Assembly: GCA_035048485.1 (NCBI GenBank)
Contig: CM068584.1
Span: 55,181,739-55,245,738, forward strand
Reading direction: 5' to 3'
Source: Pteria penguin
Lineage: Eukaryota > Mollusca > Bivalvia > Pterioida > Pteriidae
Length of the DNA: 64,000 bases
A program made the translations under genes and the position numbers. The notes beneath the pieces were generated by a model, which had not been told where the DNA came from, did no database searches, and saw nothing but the letters and a program-made list of their open reading frames with translations. This document shows positions 33,256 through 44,068 of this stretch, piece by piece (within the stretch, counting starts at the first letter, position 1; the number at the start of each line of letters is the position of its first letter).

Positions 33256-33437
33256 ATTTCGTCTATTCACGTTTTGAATACCCCTAATAACGTAGTAGCC
33301 GGTAAATGGTCTTAACCGGTAAATGCTCCACTACCAATAAATTAAAATTTCGTCTATTCACGTTTTGAATACCCCTAATAACGTAGTAGCCGGTAAATGG
33401 TCTTAACCTATAAATGCTCCACTACCAATAAATTAAA
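33256..33437. repeat. 91-bp tandem duplication (two copies)
   Basis: Units 33256-33346 and 33347-33437 are almost identical, differing at only a couple of bases (AACCGGTAAATG versus AACCTATAAATG). Starts ATTTCGTCTATTCACG. Recent duplication. Confidence 0.9.
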
Positions 33438-34183
33438 AGAAATATTCTTGCCCTGAATTTGCTGGGTATTCCTTTTCTCCTAGGCATGTTACTGCATGTC
33501 TTTACAAGTGATAAAATAGGAACCTGATGTACTTATTTAACACTGTATGGAATTAAACTTGTCAGTCGTATTTTTAGAAAGGGAATATAACGTATATGTG
33601 CGTAACAGTATAAGATAAGCATCTGCTGACAATCTGGAGCATCGCTATATCATTATTTATCTTGGTCATCGGCGGCCATCAACAGAAATTATGGTAGAAA
33701 AGTTAGTTTTATATTACATGTATACTCAGCATCACTATTCGGAAATGGACACGCACTGCCCTCATTTTGAAATCGAGATTTGAAAAAGGAACAACGTTTT
33801 GGAAGCAGATGGCAAAAAGTGCGAAAGGAAATGTGTATGTAGTGATATATTGTGAGACTAACAGGACCTTACAAACTATGCCAAAACAACAATAAATCTA
33901 CGTTTTCAATGATTATTCATCTTCTAAATTTAAGTCAACTGAACTTTCAAATAATGCAGCATGAAAATCGAAATGACTTTCACATCTTAAAACCTTATTG
34001 CACATTCCAGGTCCATGTTTGCGTTAATCAAATGAGATTTTAAAAAGGGAACTTGTGTCTAGGAATTTATAGTTTTACGTATGAATCCGGTGAAAAGATC
34101 CACACCGTAATTTTTTTTTTCCAATTTAAATGATTCTGAATTCTTAAAATATTTGTTTTGGGGAATTTCGAGCCATATCATCC
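33438..34183. other. No recognised gene
   Basis: AT-rich unique sequence. A plus-strand open frame at 33852-34043 has no domain or splice support. Confidence 0.45.
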
Positions 34184-34307
34184 CAGAATGACTCAATTCA
34201 AGTGGATGAATTTGGATATAATGCTGATATACCTGCTACAAATACACAACCAACTTCTGGTCATCCAATACAGTCCAAAGTTGGCAAGATAATTAACCTC
34301 TTGTAAA
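34184..34307 (+). CDS. Candidate exon of BEN-domain-like gene
   Basis: After TCATCCCAG (acceptor-like) the frame reads NDSIQVDEFGYNADIPATNT and QPTSGHPIQSK before stops. The donor is unclear: GTTGGC is a weak candidate. It is placed here because the next two plus-strand exons follow in order. Low support on its own. Confidence 0.25.
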
Positions 34308-34417
34308 AATAATTTAAACAAGAATTAACTGTATGTATTGAACATGTTGAAAGTTATGTTTAATTTGTACACACATCAGTTAAGTGCACATATATATCAA
34401 ATATACTATCATTTCAG

Positions 34418-34639
34418 TTAAACTGTAGCAATTTAATTGACAATTCTGAATTTTTGACGGAGTATAATCAAGGGCTCCAATTTGATACACAGACAGAAAT
34501 AATATCTTTTTGTCATGTTGTAGCCAACACACTACAGCAGTGTACCTATGGGACTAGCTATAGACAACAACAGTTCCGATATTCTGAGATTGAGCTGGGG
34601 ATTTCGAGCTTCTCTCAGACTACAAGGACAAAAGAAAAG
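34418..34639 (+). CDS. Candidate exon of BEN-domain-like gene
   Basis: Acceptor CATTTCAG, then 74 open codons and donor AAG|GTAAAT. The peptide has EYNQGLQFDTQTEIISFCHV and RYSEIELGISSFSQTT. No domain recognised in this exon. The next supported exon is about 310 bp downstream on the same strand. Confidence 0.4.
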
Positions 34640-34954
34640 GTAAATATTCAAATGCAATTTCAATTGTTAATATGGCATTATGTGTTAAACTGTAAACAAA
34701 TGTTCCAAAAGACCTTAATATCACCTGAATAAGCATGTCCTTCTAATCATATTTCCAAAGATTGGTATGTAAGATGAAGTGCCCCGTGTCCGAAAAAAAA
34801 ACCTCCCTTATGTATACTTCCAACGAAATCTATATTTAAAATTATGATTTGTACCATACTGACTCAGCTTTTGTCGTTAAAAAGAACTGAAAGCAATCTC
34901 AGAAAATTAAAATGAATGCGTATGTATTTCATCGATATTATTTTATTCACAGAG

Positions 34955-35166
34955 GAATCTTTCATTATCCATGTATAGAATGGATCTTATAAATGATGTC
35001 ACGATTAACCCATCAGCCTTGAGATCTATTAAAATGAGGACAATGACATCAAAATCACCTGCTATTTTCCCTCTATATAAAGTGCTGGAAATAATATTCT
35101 CAGAAGAACTTCGGCATGTCAAAGGTGTAAAAGTATTAGATAAGCATAAAATTGATGCAATTAAAG
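34955..35166 (+). CDS. Candidate exon with BEN-like domain
   Basis: Acceptor TTATTCACAG and donor AAAG|GTATAC enclose an open frame: VTINPSALRSIKMRT, then SPAIFPLYKVLEIIFSEEL and KVLDKHKIDAIK. The spacing V-x-I...L..I....L...L..IF..EEL...L-D..K..AI follows the first half of BEN domains, which bind DNA in chromatin-associated and some transposon-derived proteins. The second half is not located. It could be a host BEND-type gene or a captured copy. No lesion is seen in this exon. Confidence 0.45.
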
Positions 35167-36684
35167 GTATACATGTGCAAATGGTTTTTTTTTCATAGAA
35201 TCATGAAACAGGCACAGGTTTAAAAAAAAGGAACATTATACACGAAAATGGCAAGGTAACTTGAACATTTAAATTATCGATGTCTCTTAAATACTTTTTT
35301 CTCTTCGGGGAATAATGCAATTATCTTTGACTGTCTTGTCTGTCAAATGTTGCAGTTTTCTGCATTTGGTTGGTTTGCCTAAAGGTTTAATAATATAATT
35401 GTAGATGTTATATGGTCATGATATTTACCTTACATTACTTACAATACAGTGATGGATCATATTAGTCTTAGGCATAAGAAATATGCTTGTTTTCTGTAAC
35501 ATGTCAAAAAAAAGGTCGGTAGGTAGGCTTTATTTTTAATTATTTGTTTATTGGGGGGGGGGGGTTTGAGAGAGAGAATGAGAGAGAGAGTGTGTGTGTG
35601 TGTGTGCGTGTAATTAAGTGTGGTAGTAGTACATGTAATTAGCTTTGCTTTAGTGTTAAAGTTTAAGTGTTACCAACAAACGTTTGTCAATGTGATTCAA
35701 GCAAGAAGAAAAAGAAGACACGATCACACAAGATTTATTTATTCAGTGCTTCCCATAGGGTCTAGCAACAAATGCTTTCTTTCCGGCTTCCTCACATTTT
35801 GGCACATATTGGGAGCACAGTTTAAAATTTTTGTCCAAATTCAAGTTTCACAACTGCTTCTGGTCTGGCACAGTGGACGAATATGTCGACAGGGCCAAGT
35901 CCTGCTCCATAATAGGGGATCTCAATCGGTGACTGACAGCTGAGGGAGGGGCGAACCCCTAGTCTTGTAGAGGGAGTGCTCGGATGGCATCATGGGGGAC
36001 CTGCATGTATAGTCGAATTGTGATAATTCCAGCGCAAGTGACATCTTCTGTCGATCTGTGTTGATCTGAAGAAAACAATAATATCTTAAGTAGAAGGAAT
36101 AATTATGGCATTAACATTAGAAGGTGACAGAGTCTGATAAAACAAAATTGAACCAGTAAATCTCCTACAAGAAACTTGGAACAGAACCACAGAAAATATA
36201 TAAACTGATTCTAATATCTTGTGACTTGAATATACCACCCGGAGCTTTCTGCATTCTACGCAGTCAATGATGGCCCTGGCATTTTGTGCTGAGAGATCAA
36301 CATCTCGTGAAATGGTTGGTTATTCTGGTACGTGTGATCCCGCATGAAGCGTGTCGATTGGAAAGGATGAATTTTGTCAAATACTCGGGTAACACGAGAT
36401 TTCAAGAAAACTAGCCGTACCGTCATCAAAAATTTTCAATATTTTTTTTCTCATGCGTATGCGCTTTCAAGACTTATTAACCGGAACGTAACAAAATTGA
36501 GCGGAAAAATGTCCCACACCAGAAATGCCTTGATTTGGCTATTTTTGACCTGCTTTTCTATCTATTCTATGGTGATCCTTTCTCCTGCCCTTCCCTAGCT
36601 CTTGGTCATATCTCTATGTGTGTGCCATTCATTAATTCACTAATTTTATGTTTATTGTTGCTCATGATAGTCATTCGCCAATAG
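35167..36684. other. No recognised gene; G-run and GA/GT simple repeats
   Basis: Simple-sequence block at about 35548-35612 (G9, GAGA, GTGT). The open frame 35620-35943 has no recognisable domain. Confidence 0.45.
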
Positions 36685-36802
36685 CAGTGGCAGATTTAGA
36701 GGGGGACTCCCCTCCTCCGCCTTTTCGCCACATGATTACCAGTAAAACTCCAGATTTGGCACCCAAAATTTTTTTTCGGAAATCCTGGATCCATTATTGA
36801 AT
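36685..36802. repeat. Partial MITE related to 38254-38416
   Basis: Begins CAGTGGCAGATTTAGAGGGG and contains TTCGGAAATCCTGGATCCAT, aligning to the start and end words of the complete copy at 38254-38416. Right terminus decayed. Confidence 0.5.
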
Positions 36803-36864
36803 AGTTACATTCGCATTTAATATTCAAACTAATATTCAATACTAAAGTTAAAGTTCTTGTTCTA

Positions 36865-37078
36865 CTTACAGCTACAGCAAAATAAAAGAACGATACCATT
36901 ACAGAGTCTTGGTTGAACAAGTGCAAGAATACGTTTCAAGTTGCGATTGTTGTCAGAGGAAATCGACTCTGAAAAGTCATTACATCCAATACCAGTGTCA
37001 GTCAAAGCCTTCACTAGAAACGGAATGGACCTGATCGGGCCCCTTGAGGAAACCAAAAATAGTAAGTATCTGTGTAGT

Positions 37079-37083
<5 letters not shown>
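36865..37083 (+). pseudogene. Ty3/Gypsy integrase zinc-binding fragment
   Basis: Frame one: RYHYRVLVEQVQEYVSSCDCC followed by QRKSTLK. After a one-base slip near 36960: LHPIPVSVKAFTRNGMDLIG, PLEETKNSKYL. This is the CxxC half of the HHCC finger plus the stretch leading to the integrase core in Gypsy elements with W/N-x-x-G-M-D-L-I-G-P-L. No core Asp residues follow: an (AT)n expansion and unrelated sequence replace the rest. Confidence 0.7.

Positions 37084-37154
<71 letters not shown>
37082..37154. repeat. (AT)n microsatellite
   Basis: About 36 AT dinucleotides. Directly abuts the integrase fragment. Confidence 0.95.
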
Positions 37155-37159
<5 letters not shown>

Positions 37160-38253
37160 CTGGGTATTGATTCATTTAAGTGATATAACCTATCGCTTTT
37201 TTACGTAGGTGTATGGTGGACTTATAGAATACAAATGTTTGCCGTCGACTCTTTCTGTGAATTACTTCAAACTTCTGTGTTTTGTATACATTTAGTTAAT
37301 GTTCGATATTTTACCTGAAGTTATGGAATTTTATTCGTCAAGTTTGGCGGCAGTTTTCATACATCTACTGTATTTGTTGACTGCTTACTCTGATCTACTT
37401 CAAATTTGATGGTTTTTACTGGTGATAACAATCTTTGTGACAAAGACTTCTCCAATGATACCATGTCATGGCCATTACTTTTGATCTCGTTCAAGCCTGT
37501 TCAAGGTCAAACTTGCTTCATGAGAGGGGGTGTTTAATTTTTTAATATGCCTGTCTGGTGGGTCTCTTGTACAGGTGAAAATAATCTGTATACTGTAACT
37601 TGTTTTATTTTCGTCAATACCAATTTTCGTCAAATTCTAAAACAAGGCAATTTCGTCAGTACATTAAATCGTCATTTGAGGACCCCGACCCCGAAACCTG
37701 ATAATTAGTCCTTGTCTTTCATTAATATGAATACCCAGTTTATTAAGATCGCTAATTAATATCTTGAAAGCTGTTGAAATGTACAAATTGAAGGTTGATA
37801 TTTGCTGGGTCAAACAGCCGGTTGAGGTGATATTACGTAATAATTGAGCCGCACAGGTGACAGGTGATCGCCCTAGACGGCGTTACCTCGATATATTGAA
37901 AATATTGCAACTTGATTAGGAAGTCAACTATTAAAGATATTATAGAATTCGTCTTGGGACTGGCCGTCTGATTGCACATGACGAAGAGTCAACGCTGTCG
38001 CTGGTGTTTTCGTGCGAGCTGTACTGAAAAACACACTTTTTCGAGTGCCAATTACAGGTATATCGGGAATATTAAAATTAGAATTATTTTCTATAAAGTC
38101 TTAAATACACAGTTATTTAAATAAAAAATTACAAATTTAAAACATTTATTTCTTTTTTTTTTTCGTGAATCTTAGGTGACGCGACGTTTCGTAGTACCTT
38201 AACAAAACTTGTTCTCTCATTGTTATATACTTGTTCTCTCATTTTAAGATCTA
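37155..38253. other. No recognised gene
   Basis: Contains repeated TTTCGTCA words (37610-37680), probably part of a dispersed repeat also hinted at near 39830-39960. No coding support. Confidence 0.4.
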
Positions 38254-38416
38254 CAGTGGCGGATTTATAGGGATCGCTCCCCCAATTTGCCACAATTATG
38301 AGCAAATCTTCAGATTTCGCCCCTAAATTGGCAGAGTATTTTGGTTTATATTGAACTTTCACTTGTGCGCCTCCCCCCCCCCCCCCCCCATTTCGGAAAT
38401 TCTTGATTCGCCACTG
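38254..38416. repeat. Short MITE with imperfect terminal inverted repeats
   Basis: 163 bp from CAGTGGCGGATTTAT to TTGATTCGCCACTG; the ends are inverted matches over CAGTGGCG. Contains a run of about 18 C (38371-38389). No clear target-site duplication. The terminal word is compatible with hAT-type MITEs. Confidence 0.55.
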
Positions 38417-40057
38417 ATATAAATACCAAAATTAATTAAAGAGCATTAAAACCAAATCATTTGAATCAAAATAGGCTCTTAGTCTCGTCATTTTTCCTTT
38501 AACAAAATATGTCTAACTTAAATATGAATAAATTATCCCTCCCCCCAACCTTCCTTTCGCAGAGGTCTAGACTTATCTGCAATTAAAATGTAAGTCTGAA
38601 GTTGTAAACAGTGGGGTCAATGTAAACTAAATGATGAAATGATGTCTTATTTTATCGCACAATATATGTCTTGGTATTTATTACATTGAAATGTGTATTT
38701 CTGTACATAATTCTATACGACAATACGTGGAGGTCGCCCCAAGTCAGAGGAAACTCGTGTAAAATCGTATTAATAGAGCTACAAAATTTAAATAAACTAT
38801 ATGAAATCGTCAAATATTTAATTAATGTAAATACCAATAATTATCAATTCGAATGTAAAAGTCGTTCACGGTAAGTATTAACCCACGCGCCTACGCCGTT
38901 CTTCAAATTACATCATGAATGATGAAATGAAACTTTTGAGAAATAAAACTTTGTAAATAATAGCTACGGGGTAATTTTTTTTCACAAACAGGATAATCAT
39001 AATTACTTCTTTATTACATTGCTTTCGTTATGTGTTCTCTTATTTGAGAACTTCATAATGTACGATTGTTTAATATGTATATCGATGTAATCAAATGACT
39101 CGTGAAAACAATATGGCGGACCGTTGTTTTGGCAAAGAGGAAGACGCTATCTTTTTATTTTTAAATGTTTGTAGTCATTTCTAGGTATATTTTCATAAAA
39201 ATGGTATCAAATGAATCGGGGGAAACATACTTATCGCATATTATGGGCCGGTAGAAATAAATTAAAAACTGAAAATTATATATTTAAAAAACTTATGTGT
39301 GCCCGCATCGTACATCGTTTTCGCTTCGGCGATCAGCTGTTTACAGGTAATGGACGTATCTACCTGAAAAACGTCACTTCACTGGATTTGATACATTCGT
39401 GACCCCGAACAACGCCAGTGAACATATCGCTTTTATGCTCATTGATTCTAGGCGCGCCGCCAATTATAAGGCAAAATAAACATCTCGCTGTACCGCCGCG
39501 GTATCGTTAGATATTTTAATGATTTTAGCTATTTTCAAATTGCCCTAATTTCTTTATTTCTACTCCAAATGAGATGAAATTTAAGAAATGAGAAGAAAAC
39601 AAAATGAATATTCTAATGATATGATTTTGATTTACATGTTAAAAATATTTCCCGATAAATTATTGATGCAAAAATTGCAAACAACGCATTTTGATTAATT
39701 TGAACTTAGTCATTTGCGATGGGCCTCACTATCAATGTGATGCAATAAACGATACAGTACAGATCAATCATGTCACAGAGCCTGTATGATAATAAGCCCC
39801 AGAACCACCTTTACTTGGCCACCGTATTTATATTCGTCTGTTCGTAAATTCGTCATTGAGGGCACTGGCGAAAATTGGTACATGACGAATAATAACCAAT
39901 TTACAGTATTGCAGGCAAATTCCGTCAACAAGTCCATCAATTGTTTGTTCGTCATTTCATACATTGATAAGGTTTCTATTTACTATCTAAATGTTAATCA
40001 GTAAATCTATATTTCTTGTGTTGTATATCAATTTAACATTTGATGTTATTATTTTAG
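38417..40057. other. No recognised gene
   Basis: AT-rich. Short open frames (38671-38874, 39211-39402, 39786-40004) without recognisable domains. Confidence 0.4.
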
Positions 40058-40646
40058 GGGACAGGGGAAAGATTAAGAAACTTTTAAAAATTATTCAGGA
40101 TTTAATTCACTGCAGTAATATTCCTATGCTTGCACTTACTGCTACATCATCACCAATCTCAAAGACGCAAAATAATGAAAAGTTTGTATTTCCGTCAAAA
40201 TTCAAAAGTAACCAGTGAGTCACATGATAGACAAAATATTAAAATTTCAACGTTGTGCATACCAACTAATGACATTCTTGAAGAAACCTTTACATGTTAG
40301 AAGACTTGAAAGTGAAACAGAAACAATTACCATGACATGTCATATTTTATGAGTCAATATCAACAGTAGCACATATATATTCTATGTTTAGACAGACTTT
40401 TAGTGCTGCGTATTATCTTTTTAATGTACCATAGTAAGACTACAGATCAGATATGGGTGTTAATTTCTACGGTGTGCATAGTATTATTCACTATCGTTTG
40501 CTTAGGAATTGGACACTTTAGTTCAACAAATGGGACGAACTGGTAGAGACGGTGAATATTCCAACGAGTTTATAATCTACAAATTTTATACGGGACATCT
40601 TAAATTTGTAGACGATGAATTGGGAAGACTGGTTACATTGGAATGA
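40058..40646 (+). pseudogene. RecQ-like helicase fragments
   Basis: Two parts on the plus strand. Part one (about 40058-40180) begins after a TTATTTTAG acceptor-like site and reads KIIQDLIHCSNIPMLALTAT, where LALTAT is helicase motif III. Part two (about 40455-40646) reads DMGVNFYGVHSIIHYR (motif V region) and, after a frame change near 40500, ELDTLVQQMGRTGRDGEYS (motif VI, QxGRxGRDG) and ends in a TGA at 40644. Motif IV between them is missing or decayed. Motifs I and II (Walker A, DEAH) are not found upstream. RecQ family is well supported by the motif VI wording. Whether it came from a host helicase or a mobile element is unknown. Confidence 0.7.
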
Positions 40647-41699
40647 TATTACATTCGTCGGTATTTATGATTCAAATCGAACATACTTTGTTGGAATAGA
40701 AAATACAAGTTCTTCTTTCTCTTTCCTTAGAGCGTCAATACGGTGAATCAGATCATAATCGATCTTGCTCTTCGCCAAGACGTAGTGTAGTAGATAGAAA
40801 CGGAGCTGTAAAGATGACTATTCTGACCCGGAGTCCATTACTAATGATACGTCAAGTGTAAATGCACTGATCTTACCTACTGAATTTCAAGACAAGAATT
40901 ACTTTCAATGTGATAAAATTTCATTAAACATTGTTGACAATTCCACTTCTCTTATATCGTCGTCCCCACCCAGATTTTAGTTAGTCTACCCCAATTTTAG
41001 TTAGTCCCACATCCAAGGTTCAGTCGTCCCCATTGATAATGGATACACTAGGACAATGTATACAGTTTACGGGGTAATCACGTGACAAAGCTGACAAGTT
41101 AATACCAGAGTTCGAATCTTACATAACATTGCATAGCATTGATGACCATTCCCCAAGTAAAGTGTTTGCTTTTTGAACTGTGCACACTGAAAATTGGTTA
41201 TATGTATTGCATGTTTATAATATTTCGAAAATTATAACAGAATTTCAGATGATCTCTATTATGACTATACATATATGTATTAATGTTGTGACACTTGTAA
41301 ATTGGCCGATACTTGATGATTGCATCTGTATTACATTACCGCATAAATTGTTTCCAACTCAATTATCAGTTTTCTAACAGATAAAATTGGGGGGTTTCTT
41401 TTGCAATGGATGTTACGGTCATACTAAAATACGTCTGCAGCAAAAAGTACAGAACTGCAGGTTAACGGTGCTATATTGTCATAAACTTAACATATATCTA
41501 TTTGTATAATAAATATTTATAAAATATCAAAGTTCGATGTAATAATTGTGACTCAAGATATCCATGATTATAAATTCTAACAAACACGCTTGCTAGATCC
41601 GACGTCATACATTGGCAGGCGTATTGCTTTATGCTATCCAGAAAGGGCAAGCCACGTTGAGCAATGTGTTTTTATATTGTTAATGTTATATTTCATATT
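40647..41699. other. No recognised gene
   Basis: AT-rich unique sequence. No exon or element recognised. Confidence 0.45.
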
Positions 41700-41982
41700 G
41701 ATATATTACGTCCTTGTCGGAAACACGTGACTTGTGAAATTCCTGGTGACTGACCAATCAGAATGCTTGTTATATTTTGTCTAGACCAATCAGAATACTT
41801 GTTTCTGAACACGTGACTTGTGAACTTGCGGGTGATTGACCAAGCAGAATGCGTGTAACAAAAAGTAGACGCGGTCACGTGACTCGATCAACCAATCAGA
41901 ACGCTCCTTACATTTAGACTTGTCACGTGACGAATTTATATATATGGTTACACTGAGCAACTCCATTCACTTCCGAGACAAC
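41700..41982 (+). promoter_or_regulatory. Promoter-like block with four CACGTG and three CCAAT boxes and a TATA box
   Basis: CACGTG at 41724-41729, 41810-41815, 41876-41881 and 41924-41929. CCAATCAG-type boxes at 41754, 41786 and 41892, with a decayed one (CCAAGCAG) near 41840. TTTATATATA lies at about 41936-41945, and a first ATG at 41983, about 45 bp later. Two units of an imperfect direct repeat (AACACGTGACTTGTGAA...TGACCAATCAGAATGC) start at about 41722 and 41808. The arrangement resembles a TATA promoter with upstream E-box and NF-Y-type sites. Confidence 0.6.
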
Positions 41983-42490
41983 ATGCCTGGGAAGGTGTTC
42001 ACTTGCGAGACTTTTGGAAAAGTCTTATTTGGGGATTTTGATAGCATCAGTTTCCAAACATCTGTATCATATAGAGATCCCGAAAAGTGACCTACCATCA
42101 AGTACGACGGCGGAAACAATTGTGGATGAAAGACACTTTTTGGCTAAAACGTATATATCAGAAGCACTCCTAGATACACCAAACTGTGGCTTACACCGTT
42201 ATGGAACAAGGCGGAAACAAGATTCTTGATGCATCTGTTACTCTTGTATTTGGAGATGTGATGATGAAAAGAAGACAAAACAGTAGCTAGACGATTGGCG
42301 GAACGAGTTACTTCAAAATGGCAATAATAGAGAACAGAACATTCACCAAAATGAGGTATTGTACTTCCATTGCATGGTACATTATCTGCATGGATTCCAT
42401 TCATATGCATGCAAAGAAATCAAACGCACTGAAAGTGAACTAGTCGAAAACTATGGACCTCTAGAGGAACAGTCTTGGGAAGAGTTGTAA
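41983..42490 (+). pseudogene. Uncharacterised coding relic downstream of the promoter block
   Basis: The ATG at 41983 opens MPGKVFTCETFGKVLFGDFD, which stops at about 42091. In another frame the segment AETIVDERHFLAKTYISEAL and GLHRYGTRRKQ follows (to about 42229). Later pieces read HCMVHYLHGFHSYACKE and LVENYGPLEEQSWEEL. Order and wording resemble uncharacterised, probably transposon-derived proteins of bivalves that contain an H-R-D/Y-G-T-x-R-K segment. Recall only; no named domain. At least three frame changes or stops make it non-functional as read. Confidence 0.35.
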
Positions 42491-42511
42491 AAACTGTTTC
42501 GGAAGTGTTTA

Positions 42512-43195
42512 GATAGATAGGTATAATTAACTTTAACGTCACACCGAGAATATTTCACTCATTTGGTGACAGTATCAATTATAAATACATTTGCAAAACA
42601 ATACAATTCATACATTTACAAGTGTAAAGTGATTAAAACTAATGACTAATATATTTTGGAAAGACCAGCCTTTGCTGTAGAACTTATATACATTTAATAA
42701 ATGTATTAAAACAGTACCAGTATATCATATTCGTGTGTATCATTTTCCAAAGATAAAATCAAATTTTATTATATAAATTTATCTCTTTCAAAAACGCCAA
42801 TATTTTGTTTATACTTACACTTTCAAATAATGTCGTAAGATTATCAACAGTATAATATTTATTTTTAATATGTGCGGTGTCCACACAATCTACTAATATG
42901 TGTTTAATAGTAAACATACATCCGCATGTGACACACTCTGGAGTCTAATACAAACAGTTTCATCTTTACGACAAGTATGATTATAATTAACGTTTTGATT
43001 AAAATTTGGCTTAATTTCACGTAATCTAATAAAAAACCTCGTTATCCCAACTACTTCGAGACAAACGCTGAATATGTTGTATAATACTATATTTATAATC
43101 AGTATACGGCATTTTGCCAGTACAAACAGATTTATTTAATGCATCTGTAGCAGATTTATCTGCATAATTGTTTGTCTCCAGCGCCAATTCTGGAA
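42512..43195 (-). mobile_element. LINE copy E, diverged 5'-truncated 3' end
   Basis: Minus strand. The tail (plus: GATAGATAGG...TTTAACGTCACACCGAGAAT...ATTTGGTGACAG) matches the A-D tail with many changes. Upstream it encodes CTCCAGAGTGTGTC-type CxxC remains and, at 43026-43190, NNYADKSATDALNKSV then GKMPYTDYKYSIIQ and SSWDNEV, homologous to the RNase H end of copies A-D. A separate, older subfamily. Everything 5' of the RNase H end is missing. Confidence 0.75.
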
Positions 43196-43555
43196 GTGAC
43201 GCCATCACGAGACTTTCCTCGCCTATACCAAATATTGATGAAAAGCTGTGGAAGTGCCCTTTTTTTAATTTGGGGTTTATCATGTGCAGCCTGTATAATT
43301 TGACATTTCTTCTTCCAATATAAACTTCCAACACTTGCATGCAAGTTAATCCCTCTCTTGGCAAACCATTTTGATTGTGACTCCTTGCAAAATGTGAATT
43401 GAAGATAACTTAAGATAATAGGTGGGTGTTCAACCAGTGTATCCCACAGATTTGGCATATTTCCTTTAAATGGGTTTAACTAGATGTCTAGTTTCTGGCA
43501 AGGAAACACGAAAATATTTTAGGTCATTATTAAGAAAATTAATATAATGCCACAC
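43196..43555. other. No recognised gene
   Basis: Open frame on the minus strand (43156-43458) shows no known domain. Confidence 0.4.
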
Positions 43556-43710
43556 CTGTACATCATTGGAAGGAATTGCATGGCACAATCACGTTCTCTA
43601 TAAAACTCATCTTCTGTCAATTGTGAACATGCTAGATCCTGAATCAGAAATAATAAACAAATGCACACCAAAGACTGCTTCGAAACTTTCACTTCTCGTT
43701 CAGTGACCAT
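43556..43710 (-). CDS. Candidate first exon of a secreted protein
   Basis: Minus strand ATG at 43710. The first 30 residues contain a hydrophobic core SLVCICLLFLIQDLACS that fits a signal peptide with cleavage near ACS. Then comes QLTEDEFYRERDCAMQFLPM, ending at TACAG|GTGTGG (donor at 43555, phase 2). An AT-rich TTTAAATATAGG lies about 30-40 bp upstream of the ATG and could act as a TATA element. No downstream exon identified. Unknown protein. Confidence 0.3.
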
Positions 43711-43887
43711 TCAGAGGCAACCTGTTACTACATATGTCACCTATATTTAAACAATTGTATCCGAAAATATTCTTATATAACGATGTTGATCATACAAATA
43801 AATTATACATAGTTAGAACTGATCTTTGATTTATTGTTTTAATGAAAAGCTTTGTTGTTTATTCTTGTTATACAGAATGGACTTGTT

Positions 43888-44068
43888 TGATTCTTTACTG
43901 CTTTACGCCACGTCATGTTTATTTCACGTGTATGGCAATGGAGTGTGCCTGATGCGCGATCTAGATCTTTGCAACAAACCCACACAAACCTCACCTTCCC
44001 TATATTTAGGTCGTGTGGCTAAAGCGAGATTACCGAATGGAGAACAGAGTGGCTGTTTGGTTTGGTAA
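43888..44068 (-). mobile_element. SINE, second diverged copy
   Basis: The plus strand reads TTGTTTGATTCTTTACTGCTTTACGCCACGTC... then TTATTTCACGTGTATGGCAATGG, CCTGATGC and CTTTGCAACAAACCCAC. This is the reverse complement of the SINE at 31173-31422 (tail and middle), with many substitutions. The tRNA-like head is decayed or missing. Confidence 0.65.
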
